Below are positions 9,245-19,608 of a stretch of DNA of 64,000 bases, piece after piece. The stretch comes from Adiantum capillus-veneris (Eukaryota > Streptophyta > Polypodiopsida > Polypodiales > Pteridaceae). How positions within the stretch are numbered: position 1 is the first letter of the stretch; every line of letters starts with the position of its first letter. The stretch covers positions 123,268,891-123,332,890 of the forward strand of contig CM043947.1 of the NCBI GenBank assembly GCA_014529385.2, given 5' to 3'. The notes below the pieces were generated by a model. The model saw only the letters and a program-made list of their open reading frames with translations, had not been told where the DNA came from and did not search any database. The position numbers were made by a program, and so were the translations under genes.

Positions 9245-10150
9245 GACAATCCTTTTTGCCATGACTACTTCCCAAGCATTGAAAACATAAATTCTCTTTT
9301 TTAGCTTTATCAAAGTCCTAAGGAGAGAGAGGACCACGAGACCCCTTGGGTTTTTTAGCTTCTTCAAAATTAGCTACTATAAATTTCCTTTAATTGTGCC
9401 CATATTGTGTGCGTGTATTACCATGTGTATTAGCAAGCACGTGATTATTATGTGATTTCTTTTCATCTGGATCATAATAAATGTGTGCTTTCACTATGGA
9501 CTCCTCGAGTGTTTTAGGGTCCTGAGTCTTAACATGCTTCTTAAGCTCTGGCGTCAGACCGCGGATAAACCCACGTACTTGCTGAAAGGTGTCTAGTCCT
9601 TTCAAATTGAGGATAACATCTCGGTAGTGAGAGATATGTTCAAGTAATGATGGGTGTTGGTGCATGGAACACGCATCCCAAGCTGTCCAATTCAGATCTA
9701 TCTCATTTGTAGGCAAGAATTCTTTGCGAAACATAGCCTCAAAGGCTGTCCAAATTTGTGGTATGATATTCTTCTCCTTGAGAGACATCCACCACTTTTT
9801 GGCAGTGCTCTGACTCCGGAGTACGCAGTAAGGCATGAGTTCCATCCCACTTATTGAGAAAGATATTCACTTCATCCTTATTGCGCTCTGGGTCTCCCCC
9901 CTTAAAAGTTGATGGTTTGGTGTTTTTCAACAACTCATCCACCTCCTTTGCAGTGAGAGTGTGCAAAGAATCTGGAGATGGACCTTGTCAATGATCAGAA
10001 GGGCCTTGCCCCTGAGTAGTAGCTGCATAAATTGTATCACTAACTTAGATAATTTAGTGACGTTTTCATTTAAAGATGAAAAATTTCCTTCCATTATTAA
10101 TATGCATGTCTGAAGTGCATGAAATTGTTGAATATCAAGTAGTTCATAAG
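9245..10150 (-). pseudogene. Gypsy-1 gag with zinc knuckle
   Basis: Gag in several frames. The N-terminal piece is at about 10000-10150 (MEGNFSSLNENVTKLSKLV), then STFKGGDPERNKDEVNIFLN near 9900, then AKKWWMSLKEKN, FRKEFLPTNE and VRGFIRGLTPELKKHV (9390-9845). An intact CCHC knuckle CFQCLGSSHGKKDC lies at 9245-9287. Frameshifts separate the pieces. The 5' end stops at the LTR-A fragment, so leader and 5' LTR are lost or displaced. Confidence 0.82.
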
Positions 10151-10153
10151 CGT

Positions 10154-10923
10154 TGGTGCAACCAAAGTGTGTTGACTGTAGAAGGTGGCATGGATAGGTG
10201 TGTACAGGCAAGCACAAGCATGGCAAAGGACTGAAGCAGCTAGGAAGATCTGGGGATGGCAGGTGGCAGCGGAAGTGTATGCATGATGTGGCTTATAGGC
10301 CAGGGAATGCTCCATAATGGTCTAATTGGCGTAGCAGGTGAAGGAGATGCAAAGTGCAGCCTTTTGGTCCAAAAATGAAGAGCTTGCAGTGTTGAAGGAA
10401 TAGGTCCAAACGGCTCATCAAACCGAGCTACGGAGCCCAAGTTATTGAAGGTTGAAGTTTCAGAGGTTTGCAGATTCTTGCCGGATAGGGCAGCGGGAGA
10501 CAGATAGTTCAAGTGGAACTTAAGGTATAGATGTGTAGAGCTCAATTCATGGAGCCTACCCATCTTTTCGGATTGCGGATCAGAGCCATGGTTTGCAAGA
10601 TATGATCAGTTGAAGTTTTCCTGGGGGCCGGGTCTCAACCCACTTGGCCGCATTGGAGAATGTGCTGTCTGGCATCTTTTGAGCCTCGATGAAGTTCTAG
10701 AGCAGGGTGTACACCATACGGAGCTAGTAGGAAGTTACTACATGCCAAACGGAGTCTGGAGCGGAAAGATATCGCAGTCGAAAGTTGGAGTGCCTTTGTC
10801 CGAAGCAAGTTGCAGATGATTTTTCCCATTTTCGGAAGCCTTGGTTCGAGGATGCAGAGGGGTTGAAGTGCAGATACAGAAGGTGTGTTGGGAGCCAAGA
10901 AAGTGGAGTCTCAGAAGGGCTTT
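10154..10923 (+). repeat. LTR-A copy iv (plus-strand fragment)
   Basis: A 770-bp segment that is the reverse complement of 11998-12781 and is collinear, more distantly, with 48970-49690. Shared landmarks include a block around TGAAGAGCTTGCAGTGTTG and another around GAGCTACGGAGCCCAAG. Because the third copy sits in an LTR-like context, I treat this as a fragment of the same LTR family. No TATA box or LTR terminus is included. Confidence 0.75.
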
Positions 10924-10965
10924 ACATATTTCCGCAAGTGTACTTGCTACTCTTTGCACCAGCTT

Positions 10966-11804
10966 CTATTCATTTTCATTGCGGATGAAAGAGAGACTTG
11001 TTGGAAGACCTTGGTCTTCAAAGTCAATTTGAAAAGTGACTTTCTCTTCCTTTCCACTAGTATCCTTTATTCCCGCATAGATAGAAAGCACTACAATCAA
11101 GTCATCTTCTCTGAGTACCAATGTTTTGGCAATGTCGTCAAGGAACGAAAAGTGATGATCATCCACCACCACTGCATACAAAGTGAGAATTTGGAGGTAT
11201 GGGACCTCCTCTAGAACCTCATCTCCCTCTATCATCCAATCTTCCTCCTCAATGGAGTTGGGATGCTGCAAGAGGACGAGTGCCATAGATGCTTAAATTT
11301 GCTCATCAATCTCTTTGATAACTTCAATTGATTCCTCCACAATGGTCACAGGTGGTCTTTGGTTGACCTTTTCCTTTGATTTTCCCTTATCCATGCCCTC
11401 AAGCACAAGTAAGACCAGAACCATGTCCCAAGGAATGAACCGGGTGTCTATGCACCCCATTCCCAAATCTATGAGATCCTCTTCATCCTCTGTCATGTAG
11501 TCCCATTGCGTGAGGTGTTTAATAAACCTCAATTAGGGAAAGAAAAAGTTTTTGTTGGCCACATAGAGATGCTTGAGGAAATCCACTAGCAACCATGCCG
11601 TGTCATATCCCTCAAAGATTATTACATATTCTTCCATGTGCTATGCCATGTAGTCAAGAAATATTTTGAATGCCTCTGCACGAAGGTTGGGAGTGGCATG
11701 CATGCCAATTGTCCCCTCGAACACAATGAGTAGTTCATGTGCTCGATCTGCAAGTCCTATCTTCTCTAATTGTGTGAGAAGTGCACTAGTTGACGTTGCC
11801 ATGG
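10966..11804 (-). pseudogene. Acidic gag-like ORF between inverted LTR-A copies
   Basis: One minus-strand frame runs from an ATG at 11804 (MATSTSALLTQLEKIGLADR) to 10966, about 280 codons with three in-frame stops (near 11640, 11535 and 11290). The first third has FEGYDTAWLLVDFLKHLYV, loosely like the F-x-G-x-D start of the gag regions at 34.1 kb and 54.0 kb. The rest is rich in Asp and Glu. Function is unknown; a decayed capsid-like protein of a non-autonomous element is the best guess. A TATA box lies about 85 bp upstream. Confidence 0.55.
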
Positions 11805-11889
11805 TTTTGTTTGCAAAGAAGTTGCAAAGAGAGCTTAAATCTAGAGTTTTGTGAATGTGAGAAATGAAGTTTAAAACCTAGAAAGTCAC

Positions 11890-11897
11890 TTATATAC
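11890..11897 (-). promoter_or_regulatory. TATA box upstream of 11804 ORF
   Basis: The minus strand reads GTATATAAG. A short leader without ATG leads to AACCATGGC, a good plant start context. Placement suggests a genuine promoter-leader-ORF module. Confidence 0.5.
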
Positions 11898-11997
11898 CCA
11901 AAGTTGCTTTTAAAAAAGTAGTTAAAATTAACATCAACATAACTTAAAACTATAATTTTAAACAAAATCACGCAACAAAGCATTGAAAGACACCAAC

Positions 11998-12942
11998 AAA
12001 GCCCTTCTGAGACTCCACTTTCCCGGCTCCCACCACACCTTCGGTCTCTGCACTTCAACCCCTTGGCATCCTCGAACCGAGGCTTCCAAAAATGGGAAAA
12101 ATCATATGCAACCTGCTTCGGACAAAGGCACTCCAAATTTCGACTACCATATCTTTCCGCTCCAGTCTCCGTTTGGGATGCAGTCACTTCCTGCTAGCTC
12201 CATATGGTGTACACCCTGCTCTAGAACTTCATCAAGGCTCAAAAGATTCCAGATGGCACATTATCCAATGCGGCGAAGTGGGCTCAGACCCGGGCTCTCA
12301 GACCCGGCCCCCTAGAAAACTTCAACTGATCATATCTTGCAAACCATGGCTCCGACCCGCAATCCAAAAAGACAGGTAGGCTCCACGAATTGAGCTCTAC
12401 ACCTCTATACCTTAAGTTCCACTCGGACCATCTGTCTCCCGCTGCCCTGTCCGGCAAGAATCTACGAACCTGTGAAACTTCAGCCTTCAATAACTTGGGC
12501 TCCATAGCTCGGTTTGATGAGCCGTCTGGACCTGATCCTTCAACACTTCAAGCTCTTCATTTTTGGACCCAAAGGCTGCACTTTTCATCTCCTTCACCTA
12601 CTACCCCAATTAGCCCATTATGGAGCATTCCCTGGCCTATAAGCCGCATCATGCATACACTTTCGCTGCCACTTGCCATCCCCAGATCTTCCTAGCTGCT
12701 TCAGTACTTTGCCATGCTTCTGCTTGCCTGTACACACTTGTCCATGCCACCTTCTAGAGTCGACACACTTTGGTTGCACCATCATTGCCCACCCCCCTGT
12801 TGAGCATTTATGCTCAACCACATAAAAGCTTTATTCCACTATAAACTACAAAACCTGGCACACACTATGAGAAAACTGAAACCATATGTACATTGTTTTA
12901 TTATACCCTATTGCCAAACCTTCAAGTGGGTTGCCCCACCCC
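11998..12942 (-). repeat. LTR-A copy iii (5' part, minus strand)
   Basis: Begins just after the purine tract following the gag-acidic ORF and covers the U3-like portion of LTR-A. 11998-12781 is an inverted copy of 10154-10923; 12782-12942 resembles 48930-49000 weakly. The TATA-containing second half of the LTR is missing. Confidence 0.65.
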
Positions 12943-12947
12943 CTACA
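12933..12947 (-). other. Polypurine tract of LTR-A element
   Basis: The minus strand reads TGTAGGGGGTGGGGC immediately after the stop of the acidic ORF, where a 3' LTR primer is expected. The exact LTR start is not certain. Confidence 0.55.
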
Positions 12948-14902
12948 TAACATAGCTTCCACCTGGATCAAACACCTGGCTTTGTTCACTTTCATCCATT
13001 TTCAACAATCTCCAATAGTGACCTACCCAAGCATGTAGCCATCCATGCACACAAAAGGCCCATAGCACTTTAGCACCTCTCTGGAAATCATCTTGCCTCA
13101 TCAACCTATATGGCTCTGCAAATAGATTACTCAAAGGAGCCAAAAGAACTGGTTCTGCAACCACATCATCTGTATGAACCAACACTTCTGACCCTCCCTC
13201 CCAGCCATGTAAAGTAGAGAGGAAGAACCCCGTATCTGATGGATAACATACTGCACAGTTGCACTTACAAGCATACCTTTCAACCATGGGTTGCATATCT
13301 CTTTTGAAAGCTTGGACACATCCTGGGAACCTCCTCCATATGCTATAGAACACATCTCTTGCACTGGCTTCATGCTCTCTTGCACCTCCTCTTCGAACTC
13401 ACTTACACTATCTCAAGCCCTTCATCATCAATTGTCCCTTCTAGGTCGCTCAACACTTCCTTCTGTCCAGCTTCAGTCTCCCGCTCTTCAATCACCTCTT
13501 CTATCGCTGCATCATGCTCCTCTATGGAAGAGAGAAACTCGTTCTCTACCGCATCCATCTCCAGTTCCTCCATGAACATGGCCTCTTTATATCTCTTGGC
13601 AAGCTTTTGCACCTATTGCACCACCATGGCACATTCCCCCGCTACTTTCATCAGTACAACCATTAGCATGGCACCACATACCACCTTCACTTGCATTCCA
13701 TCATATGTAGGTCTAGACTGCACCTTTTCGCTTTCACCAAGCACCTCGACTTGCTCTGTTCCCTGCTCTTCATGCACATGTGCTATTACCATATCATCAA
13801 ACATATAAGAGGGCAGCTTTACCTTTACCAGTTCGGGTTCATCAAATTCCATCTCCTCGTCATAGGATGTATACTCATCGGCACTATTCTCCTCGCTTGT
13901 TTCCCAGCCAATCGAGCTTGTGTCATCATTGGCATCGGCATCATATACCGACTCCATATCAGCATCTGCATCCACTTTCTGCTGCACAAACACTTGACCA
14001 TCTTCACCACTTTGCAAACTTTCTTCATCAACTTCTGAACCCTCGGTATCTGCATCGCGATTGCATTTTGCTACCTTTTCATGCAAAATTTCAATAAGAG
14101 CATGCTTTATCTCTTCAATCCGTACCGGAACCTCCACACCTGCTACCAATTTTGCATCTTGGTTCACCTCGACATGGAGCTTCTCCTCGTTGACAAGCTC
14201 TTCCACCCTCGACACATGCACATCACAAACTGGAAACCTCCAAGGAACATAACCAATAGTAGGTCTTACCTCCACAGGCCTTGCATTTTGCACCATTGGA
14301 ATCATCTTTGGTTGGACCAAAGAGCACTTCACTACCTCCGGAACAACTAGCATATAATCTGCTGGATTTAATATTCCCAACTGCAACTTCCGCTTCACCT
14401 TTCTGCTCTTTATCTTTGCCATATAGACCATGTCTTCATAGGTATCTGCACCATCTTTGACCTTTTCTCTAATCCCCGGATGCAAGCACTCTAACAACTT
14501 TGAAAGCTTCAAAGATTGATTTCTTTTCACCCCAATATCAATCTCTAACTGTTTCCAACAGGCTTCAAACTGCTCAATGAAAATAGAGAAATCCTTACTT
14601 ACATCCTGGCGTACCGCCTTCAGTCTTGCACCGGCTTTTTCTGCCGTAATCACCTCTCAAAATCGCTCCAGAAACTGAATCTGCAACCTTTGCCATGATT
14701 CTCGATCACTGCTCTTCAAGCCATCGAACCACACCTTGGCTCGTCCTCGCATCAACAATGGCACCGTCTGTAACCTTTTTGAATCCGTCGACATACTCAT
14801 CGACATCAACCATAATTCAAAATCTGCTAACCAATCCTCGGGATCTTCGACACCCATAAATATGGGGCCAAAACCTAGCTCCACCATCTCTGTCATCTTC
14901 AA
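12943..14902 (-). pseudogene. Gag-acidic protein of non-autonomous LTR-A element
   Basis: The gag core is readable at 14657-14902 (EDPEDWLADFELWL, LLMRGRAKVWFDGL, QIQFLERF), then after one in-frame stop at 14654-14656 through FSIFIEQFEACWKQLEIDIG to 13613. The middle is very acidic (many D/E, about 13800-14050) and a coiled Glu-rich part follows. The C-terminal section (12943-13353) ends VFDPGGSYVM next to the purine tract. No protease, RT or integrase lies between the LTRs, so it is a gag-only derivative dependent on other elements. A second element in this window (32160-34185) ends with the same DPGG-x-Y signature. Confidence 0.7.
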
Positions 14903-14992
14903 CCTTGACCATCAAACATCTTGACCATCAGCCAACCTCTTTGTCGGCAAAAAACAACCACTTTGAACTTCAAATTGGAGCATCAGACAGCT

Positions 14993-15009
14993 CCTCAGTG
15001 GGGGCACCA
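14993..15009 (-). other. Candidate primer site of LTR-A element
   Basis: The minus strand reads TGGTGCCCCCACTGAGG between the LTR-A promoter region and gag. It resembles motifs at equivalent junctions of other elements here (TGGTGAACCCGAC in Gypsy-2). The tRNA was not identified. Confidence 0.4.
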
Positions 15010-15527
15010 GAAGATGGAGAGGGGGAATAGGGAACACACCCAGCACACAAAATACTTGCCTCTCTATAGCCCAGGGATTCCACAGCACCCCTAACCTCTC
15101 AAAAAACACTTTCAAATTGGCTTATTTGCACTAACAACTCCGCTTTAGCATACAAAACAACTACCTGACACCTTGCAAAAATACACCCACAACACAAAAG
15201 CACCCACACTGCTCAACTCACCCTTTCGGAATCACAAAACACTCCTAATCTTCCCTCTTGGTAGCACCTTTCAAGCTGCAGGCAAACCCTCTGTAAGCAA
15301 TGGCAAATACACGAAGAGTGATGGAAGAGGAGGGGGATGGGGAGAAGCAACACACGAGATTGGGGCAAGTGAGTGGTATTATTGCATAGAGAGTAGTACA
15401 ACCAATGTATGCAGCTTCAATGGCCAGCCTAGCAACACACCAACTTCAAGCTTTCACTTACTCACACAGACAAAAAAGCCAACTGGTCAAAAGACCCTAA
15501 AAAATGAACAAAAACCTCCTTTTATAG

Positions 15528-15537
15528 GGGTGTACCT
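15528..15537 (-). promoter_or_regulatory. TATA box of LTR-A copy ii
   Basis: The minus strand reads CCTATAAAAGG, with the leader and gag downstream in sense. Confidence 0.65.
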
Positions 15538-15783
15538 AGGAGTCTCAAGAAAGAAAAATGTAGTGTGCTTCCATGTCGTGCACTCCATTTGGAGTTCCTT
15601 TTACAATTTTTATGCATTGCCAACACTTGGCCTAGTTTATTTTGGAAAGCTTTGCATGCTACCCTTTAGGCTTTGGTCCCTTTCCCTTTGGCCGGCCGGA
15701 CTTCCTCCTTGGGCTTCTCTCGTCTTGCTTGCTTGCTCTTCAAACCGATACCTCTCAGCACTGGGACCCCTCCTCTTCCAAGG

Positions 15784-15803
15784 CAATAGCGATGTCGCTA
15801 TTG
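15784..15803. repeat. Palindrome in LTR-A copy ii
   Basis: Nine-base arms CAATAGCGA and TCGCTATTG around a TG loop. The homologous place in copy i (50130-50151) holds a different but equally perfect palindrome. Confidence 0.85.
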
Positions 15804-15826
15804 GGGGGGGGGGGGGGGGGGGGGGG
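15803..15826 (+). repeat. G24 homopolymer
   Basis: Twenty-four consecutive G on the plus strand directly after the palindrome. Capable of G-quadruplex; length in an assembly is error-prone. Confidence 0.9.
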
Positions 15827-16255
15827 TTCTTCCCCTCAAAAAACTTTGCCGCTTACGGGTGCGGGCATAGCCCCTACTCCCTGCCACATCATCATAGAAT
15901 TCCACCGTCGTGTGGCATCCTACGGGTGCCACACCTCTTCCCAGCAACGCCGGTTCACACCAAAACTATCGCCGAACACGCCACAGCAGCGCCTGCATAC
16001 GCGCGCCATATCCATGCCCAAGGGGAGTTCCCGTCACCCTCTCTTGGATACCAATGGGAAGGTCACGTTGTAGGTTATGTATCACGGCCTTCGGGCTTTT
16101 CACTGCGCATATGGGTTTATTAGCAGGACACATGGCAGCTCCACAGGCCTTGAGCCTTTTGAACTTCAAAACACCCATTATTTTTTTTAACCCACACTTT
16201 CTTTTGGTCCTGCCTTTACCAAGCTCCCATATTCTGCTCCCATATTCTATTGCCA

Positions 16256-17007
16256 AATCATGTGCTTCTTTCTACGAAAGCATATCGGAGAGCGCTTTTC
16301 ATCCACATGAACCACTTATCGCGATTGGTAGAGATGATCGATCTAGAATCGATCTAGCTGATAAAGTGTAAAGCATTACGTGCCATACTCGTTGAAGATT
16401 CTCTCACCCTAAATGCTCGCAAATGTATGTTGGTGGACCGAGAGGCAGCCCTAGGGGGTTCACTATGTGTAAAACTACCATATCACGTGCATTCGAGACA
16501 TATTTGTAAAACCCCTTATTTGTGAATTTTTTAAGGAGTATAATGTACCTTTTTCTTTTAAAATCTGTAATTTTTTTTAAAATTTGAAAAAATAATACCC
16601 TTCTATATATATATTTTTGTAAGTTTTAAGAAATTTAAATACCCTTCTGTTGAACTCACGTGATAGGTTACATTTTTATTAGGTGACCTCCCCGGGGAGG
16701 CAACATTGTACGCCTTTACAGGCAAGCACAAGGCTCAATCCTCTCCCACTGTGCCTTTACAGGCAAGCACCAGGCTCAATCCTCTCCCACTGTGCCTTGA
16801 GCTTAGGTCAAGGGTTGACAAACCCAGAGGAGATTGTAAAAGCCCTTGGCATCAACCCAATCATTCACCCCATATCCAAAGATTTAATTCATAGAAAAAC
16901 TTTAATCCACCATGATCTAATATCCAAATCAGTACATAATAATTATTTTTGTCAACATTCGATACTTGTTTTGTTTTTTATTCATATTGTTCAATAAATT
17001 TCATCTC
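16256..17007. other. Spacer with 40-bp tandem repeat
   Basis: No gene seen. It contains a clean two-copy 40-bp tandem repeat at 16712-16751 and 16752-16791 beginning GCCTTTACAGGCAAGCAC, and AT-rich stretches around 16500-16680. Confidence 0.8.
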
Positions 17008-17385
17008 TATAACACATGCACAAAAACTCAAACATGCAGCAACCCTTCAGTTGGGGGGACACATCTCAATGATTCTTTTGAAAAACGGCGTGACATGGGA
17101 GGCGTATGGGGTCAATCGAACCACATATGAGCACCACGAGGCTTGGCGGATCGGACAAGGAAAAAAAATCCCCTTTGTGCCATGGCGCATAGGGAGAAGA
17201 TATGTCATTCGCACAAGGGATTTTTTTGCCCCATCTGACCTCACCGGGAGCCACCATGCTCATATGTGGTTCGATTGACCCCGTACACCCCCCTCATTGC
17301 CTCATTTTGCAAATGAATCACCGTGATGTACCCCTCAACCGAGGGATGGCTACATGTTCAAGGTTCTGTGCATGTCGATACCGTC
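17008..17385. repeat. 380-bp foldback (inverted duplication)
   Basis: Two arms of roughly 180 bp meet near 17193. Best matched core: GGGTCAATCGAACCACATAT at 17109-17128 against its reverse complement near 17260-17279. Outer parts also pair (ACATGCAC near 17013 and its complement near 17370). No clear flanking duplication. A foldback or MITE-like element, or a hairpin-RNA source. Confidence 0.75.
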
Positions 17386-17866
17386 GGACGAGCCGTGTGT
17401 CTTGGTGGTCAACTTATTTTTAACATACCCAACAATTCAAATACTTGTAAACGAAAATGTACAAAATCAAGTTGAACAATTGCACAGAATGGTAGAAATT
17501 TGAGATTTGATATTATATAAAAAGATTATAAATCTCATCAAGAGAGACTCCATGGGATAAACCATTTTTCATGAAGACATCCTCCATTTTGTACATTGAT
17601 TGCTAAAGATAAATCTGTATTTTTGAATGTTACATTTTAGCATGCACCATACATGAAATGCCATCCTGAAACAATTGCACCAAAATGTCTTCAGTGGCAT
17701 CATGTAGGGCTAGTAAAGCTGCACATTGTATACGTGTAAGAGAGTCACTATATTCATCGATTATGTCTCTCACCACCTGAGATAAGGCCGCTTTGGGTAT
17801 GATTGGCTCAATGCTCTTTTGATATTTTCTAATCTCCCATAAAGCAATTGTGCCTAGCTTCCATCT
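17386..17866. other. No recognisable feature
   Basis: AT-rich spacer without a supported gene or repeat. Confidence 0.6.
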
Positions 17867-18795
17867 TCACTTTTTTTGTGTTGATGGTGGTGGTGGAGGA
17901 GCCGCCTGCCTCACCCATTGAGAAGGATCTTCTTTATACTTTTTCCTCCTCTCCTCTTGGGCTTGTTGTTTTTCAGGCGTCACCTTGTCCTTTTTCCTCT
18001 TTGCACATTGCTTGGCTCTTTGAGGTATTTTTGAAGGCCTTGAACTCCCAAACTTTTCTTGTTGGGTGGCTTGAGCTCTATCCTTTGCCGCCTTTCTCTT
18101 TGCCTCTGCTGGTTCTTGTAAGTTTACCAAATGAGCTCTCTCGACCTTGGCTCTTTGCCATTCCTCTTTCTCTCTATGTCTTCTTTTCTCTTCTTGCACT
18201 CTTTGTGCTTCTTTCCCAGCTGCCTCTTTCTCAACTGCCTCTTTCTTTTACATCTCTCTCATTCTTTTCCTCCTCTTGGCATGTCGTGCTTTAGAAATCG
18301 GGTCGCATGGTATTAGCTTGATTACTCTTTGTTTGATTCGTGGTGGAAATGTTTGTGGCGTGGTTTTCCATGGTGGCCTGAGCACAAGTTGTTGTGACAA
18401 TAGGCGAGGGCTCCGGATTTTGAAGCGGACCTCGATATTCTTCTTCTATTGCTCTTGTTTCTTATGTGTCTTTGTGTAGAGATGAATTTTGGTGGGGTAT
18501 TTGAAAGAGGTGTGCGGTTTGCATGGTTTAATGGCCCGAGATCTCTTAAAATATGTGCCATGGTGGTTAAATCATATGAATTCAATGGTTGGGAAGGCTC
18601 TTGGGTGTCTGGAGTGGGCTGGGACGCTAGGTTATCCACTTGTGGTTGGGGATGTGGATTTGAAGCCTTATATTTGCATGGGGTTTTCGATGCAAATTTT
18701 CTGTGGAGTGTGAGTGGCTGTGGTGGTATTGATGTGCATAGTGCCAGTCTACTTGTGTAAATCGTCCATGTGGTGCAAGATATGAGTGCGTGCAC
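17867..18795 (-). pseudogene. Charged coiled-coil-like reading frames, unrecognised
   Basis: Two adjacent minus-strand openings (18322-18795, Pro/Ser/His-rich; 17867-18199, extremely Lys/Glu/Arg-rich, e.g. EEKRRHREKEEWQRAK, ending in a proline run) with broken frames between. The composition suggests a nuclear or RNA-binding charged helix, but no family is recognised. Codon bias towards purines in the 17.9-18.2 kb stretch gives open frames on its own, so coding status is uncertain. Confidence 0.3.
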
Positions 18796-19608
18796 GTTTA
18801 TGCTCGAGAGGATCTTTTAGAATGTGCAAACAAGAAATGAACTTCAAGTTGTGAGTTTTGACATACATAGTACTAAATGTTTTTTAAAAACTTACAAAAC
18901 TCAATAATACTAATAAAAAAAATTAAAAACCCCAAAATATATGAAATTTGATCCATGGAACCATTGATTGAGGCATCAAAAAGTCACGTGGCATTACAAT
19001 ATATATTTACAATAGAAGTGGTTAGTGTCAAAAATTTATTGGTTTTCCACCCAATGCCTTCCATTTTGTTGCCTTGTCTTCAACCATCATCAAAATTGAT
19101 CTTTTGCACTAGAAGCATGATATGATTGTATTACCTCACGCTAACCACTTTCTCTATTCTATATTTCAAACTCCTTTGCACTCTAGTCTTCTTCTTTTCT
19201 CTCCCCACTACAACTTTGTAGAACCAATTGAACATTTTGTGTATGGCATTGTTCTTTTTCGTTCCACCTCCATGTCATGTATTTTTAAAATACAATGCTT
19301 TTGCTTGATAGTGTGAGTGCTCCATTCCTTGGCTACTCTAGATGCCCAATGAACCAAATGTGTCCAAAAAAAAAGAGCTATGAGCAAAAAGAATGTGCTA
19401 AAAATTTAATGAAACTTTAATTCAAACACTAATGTTTTTGACTGCAAAGACAAAGTGTTCAACCCACCATGTAATGTGTTATGTGCATCTCCCCCTAGGC
19501 ATCCACCATTTGCAGTGTGAAACTATTGATTACAAACTTTAAGGTGGATATTTCAGCACACGTTAGCTTTTCCTTTTCAAGCTAGTAGAAAATATCATCT
19601 ACAGACTG
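18796..19608. other. No recognisable feature
   Basis: AT-rich spacer. Short openings only; no supported gene. Confidence 0.6.

Larger units (their letters stand above)
1..10153 (-). mobile_element. Gypsy-1: Ty3/gypsy remnant split by Copia-1
   Basis: Decayed minus-strand Ty3/gypsy element. Reading 5' to 3' on the minus strand it shows gag, CCHC knuckle, protease, reverse transcriptase, RNase H, integrase and the stretch just before a chromodomain. Copia-1 has inserted in that last part. The reading frame leaving integrase continues from 5746 onto 1-125 once Copia-1 and one target copy are removed. The 3' LTR lies outside the window, and no 5' LTR is seen because the gag start abuts an unrelated LTR-A fragment at 10154. 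Many stops and frameshifts make it inactive. Family assignment is secure from domain order; the finer clade is not assigned. Confidence 0.88.
15010..16255 (-). repeat. LTR-A copy ii (3' part with promoter, minus strand)
   Basis: Collinear with 49700-50946. Shared order: a T/A-rich block with ATGGGT, a GGAGCTGCCATGTGTC-type block, GATGTGGCGCCCG-type block, palindrome, TATA box, end. It lacks the U3 start, which is present instead in copy iii. It acts as 5' LTR for the gag-acidic ORF. Includes a G24 run on the plus strand. A 316-aa plus-strand ORF crossing it (15173-16123) is antisense noise. Confidence 0.7.

Noticed and set aside
10154-12781. Mutator-like DNA transposon with long terminal inverted repeats
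   Set aside because: The arms belong to a family that also occurs singly and in LTR context at 48.9-50.9 kb, no flanking 9-bp duplication is seen, and the spacer holds no transposase.
15173-16123. 316-aa plus-strand open frame with poly-Gly stretch
   Set aside because: Lies antisense across LTR-A copy ii; the Gly run is the G24 homopolymer and the composition is not protein-like.
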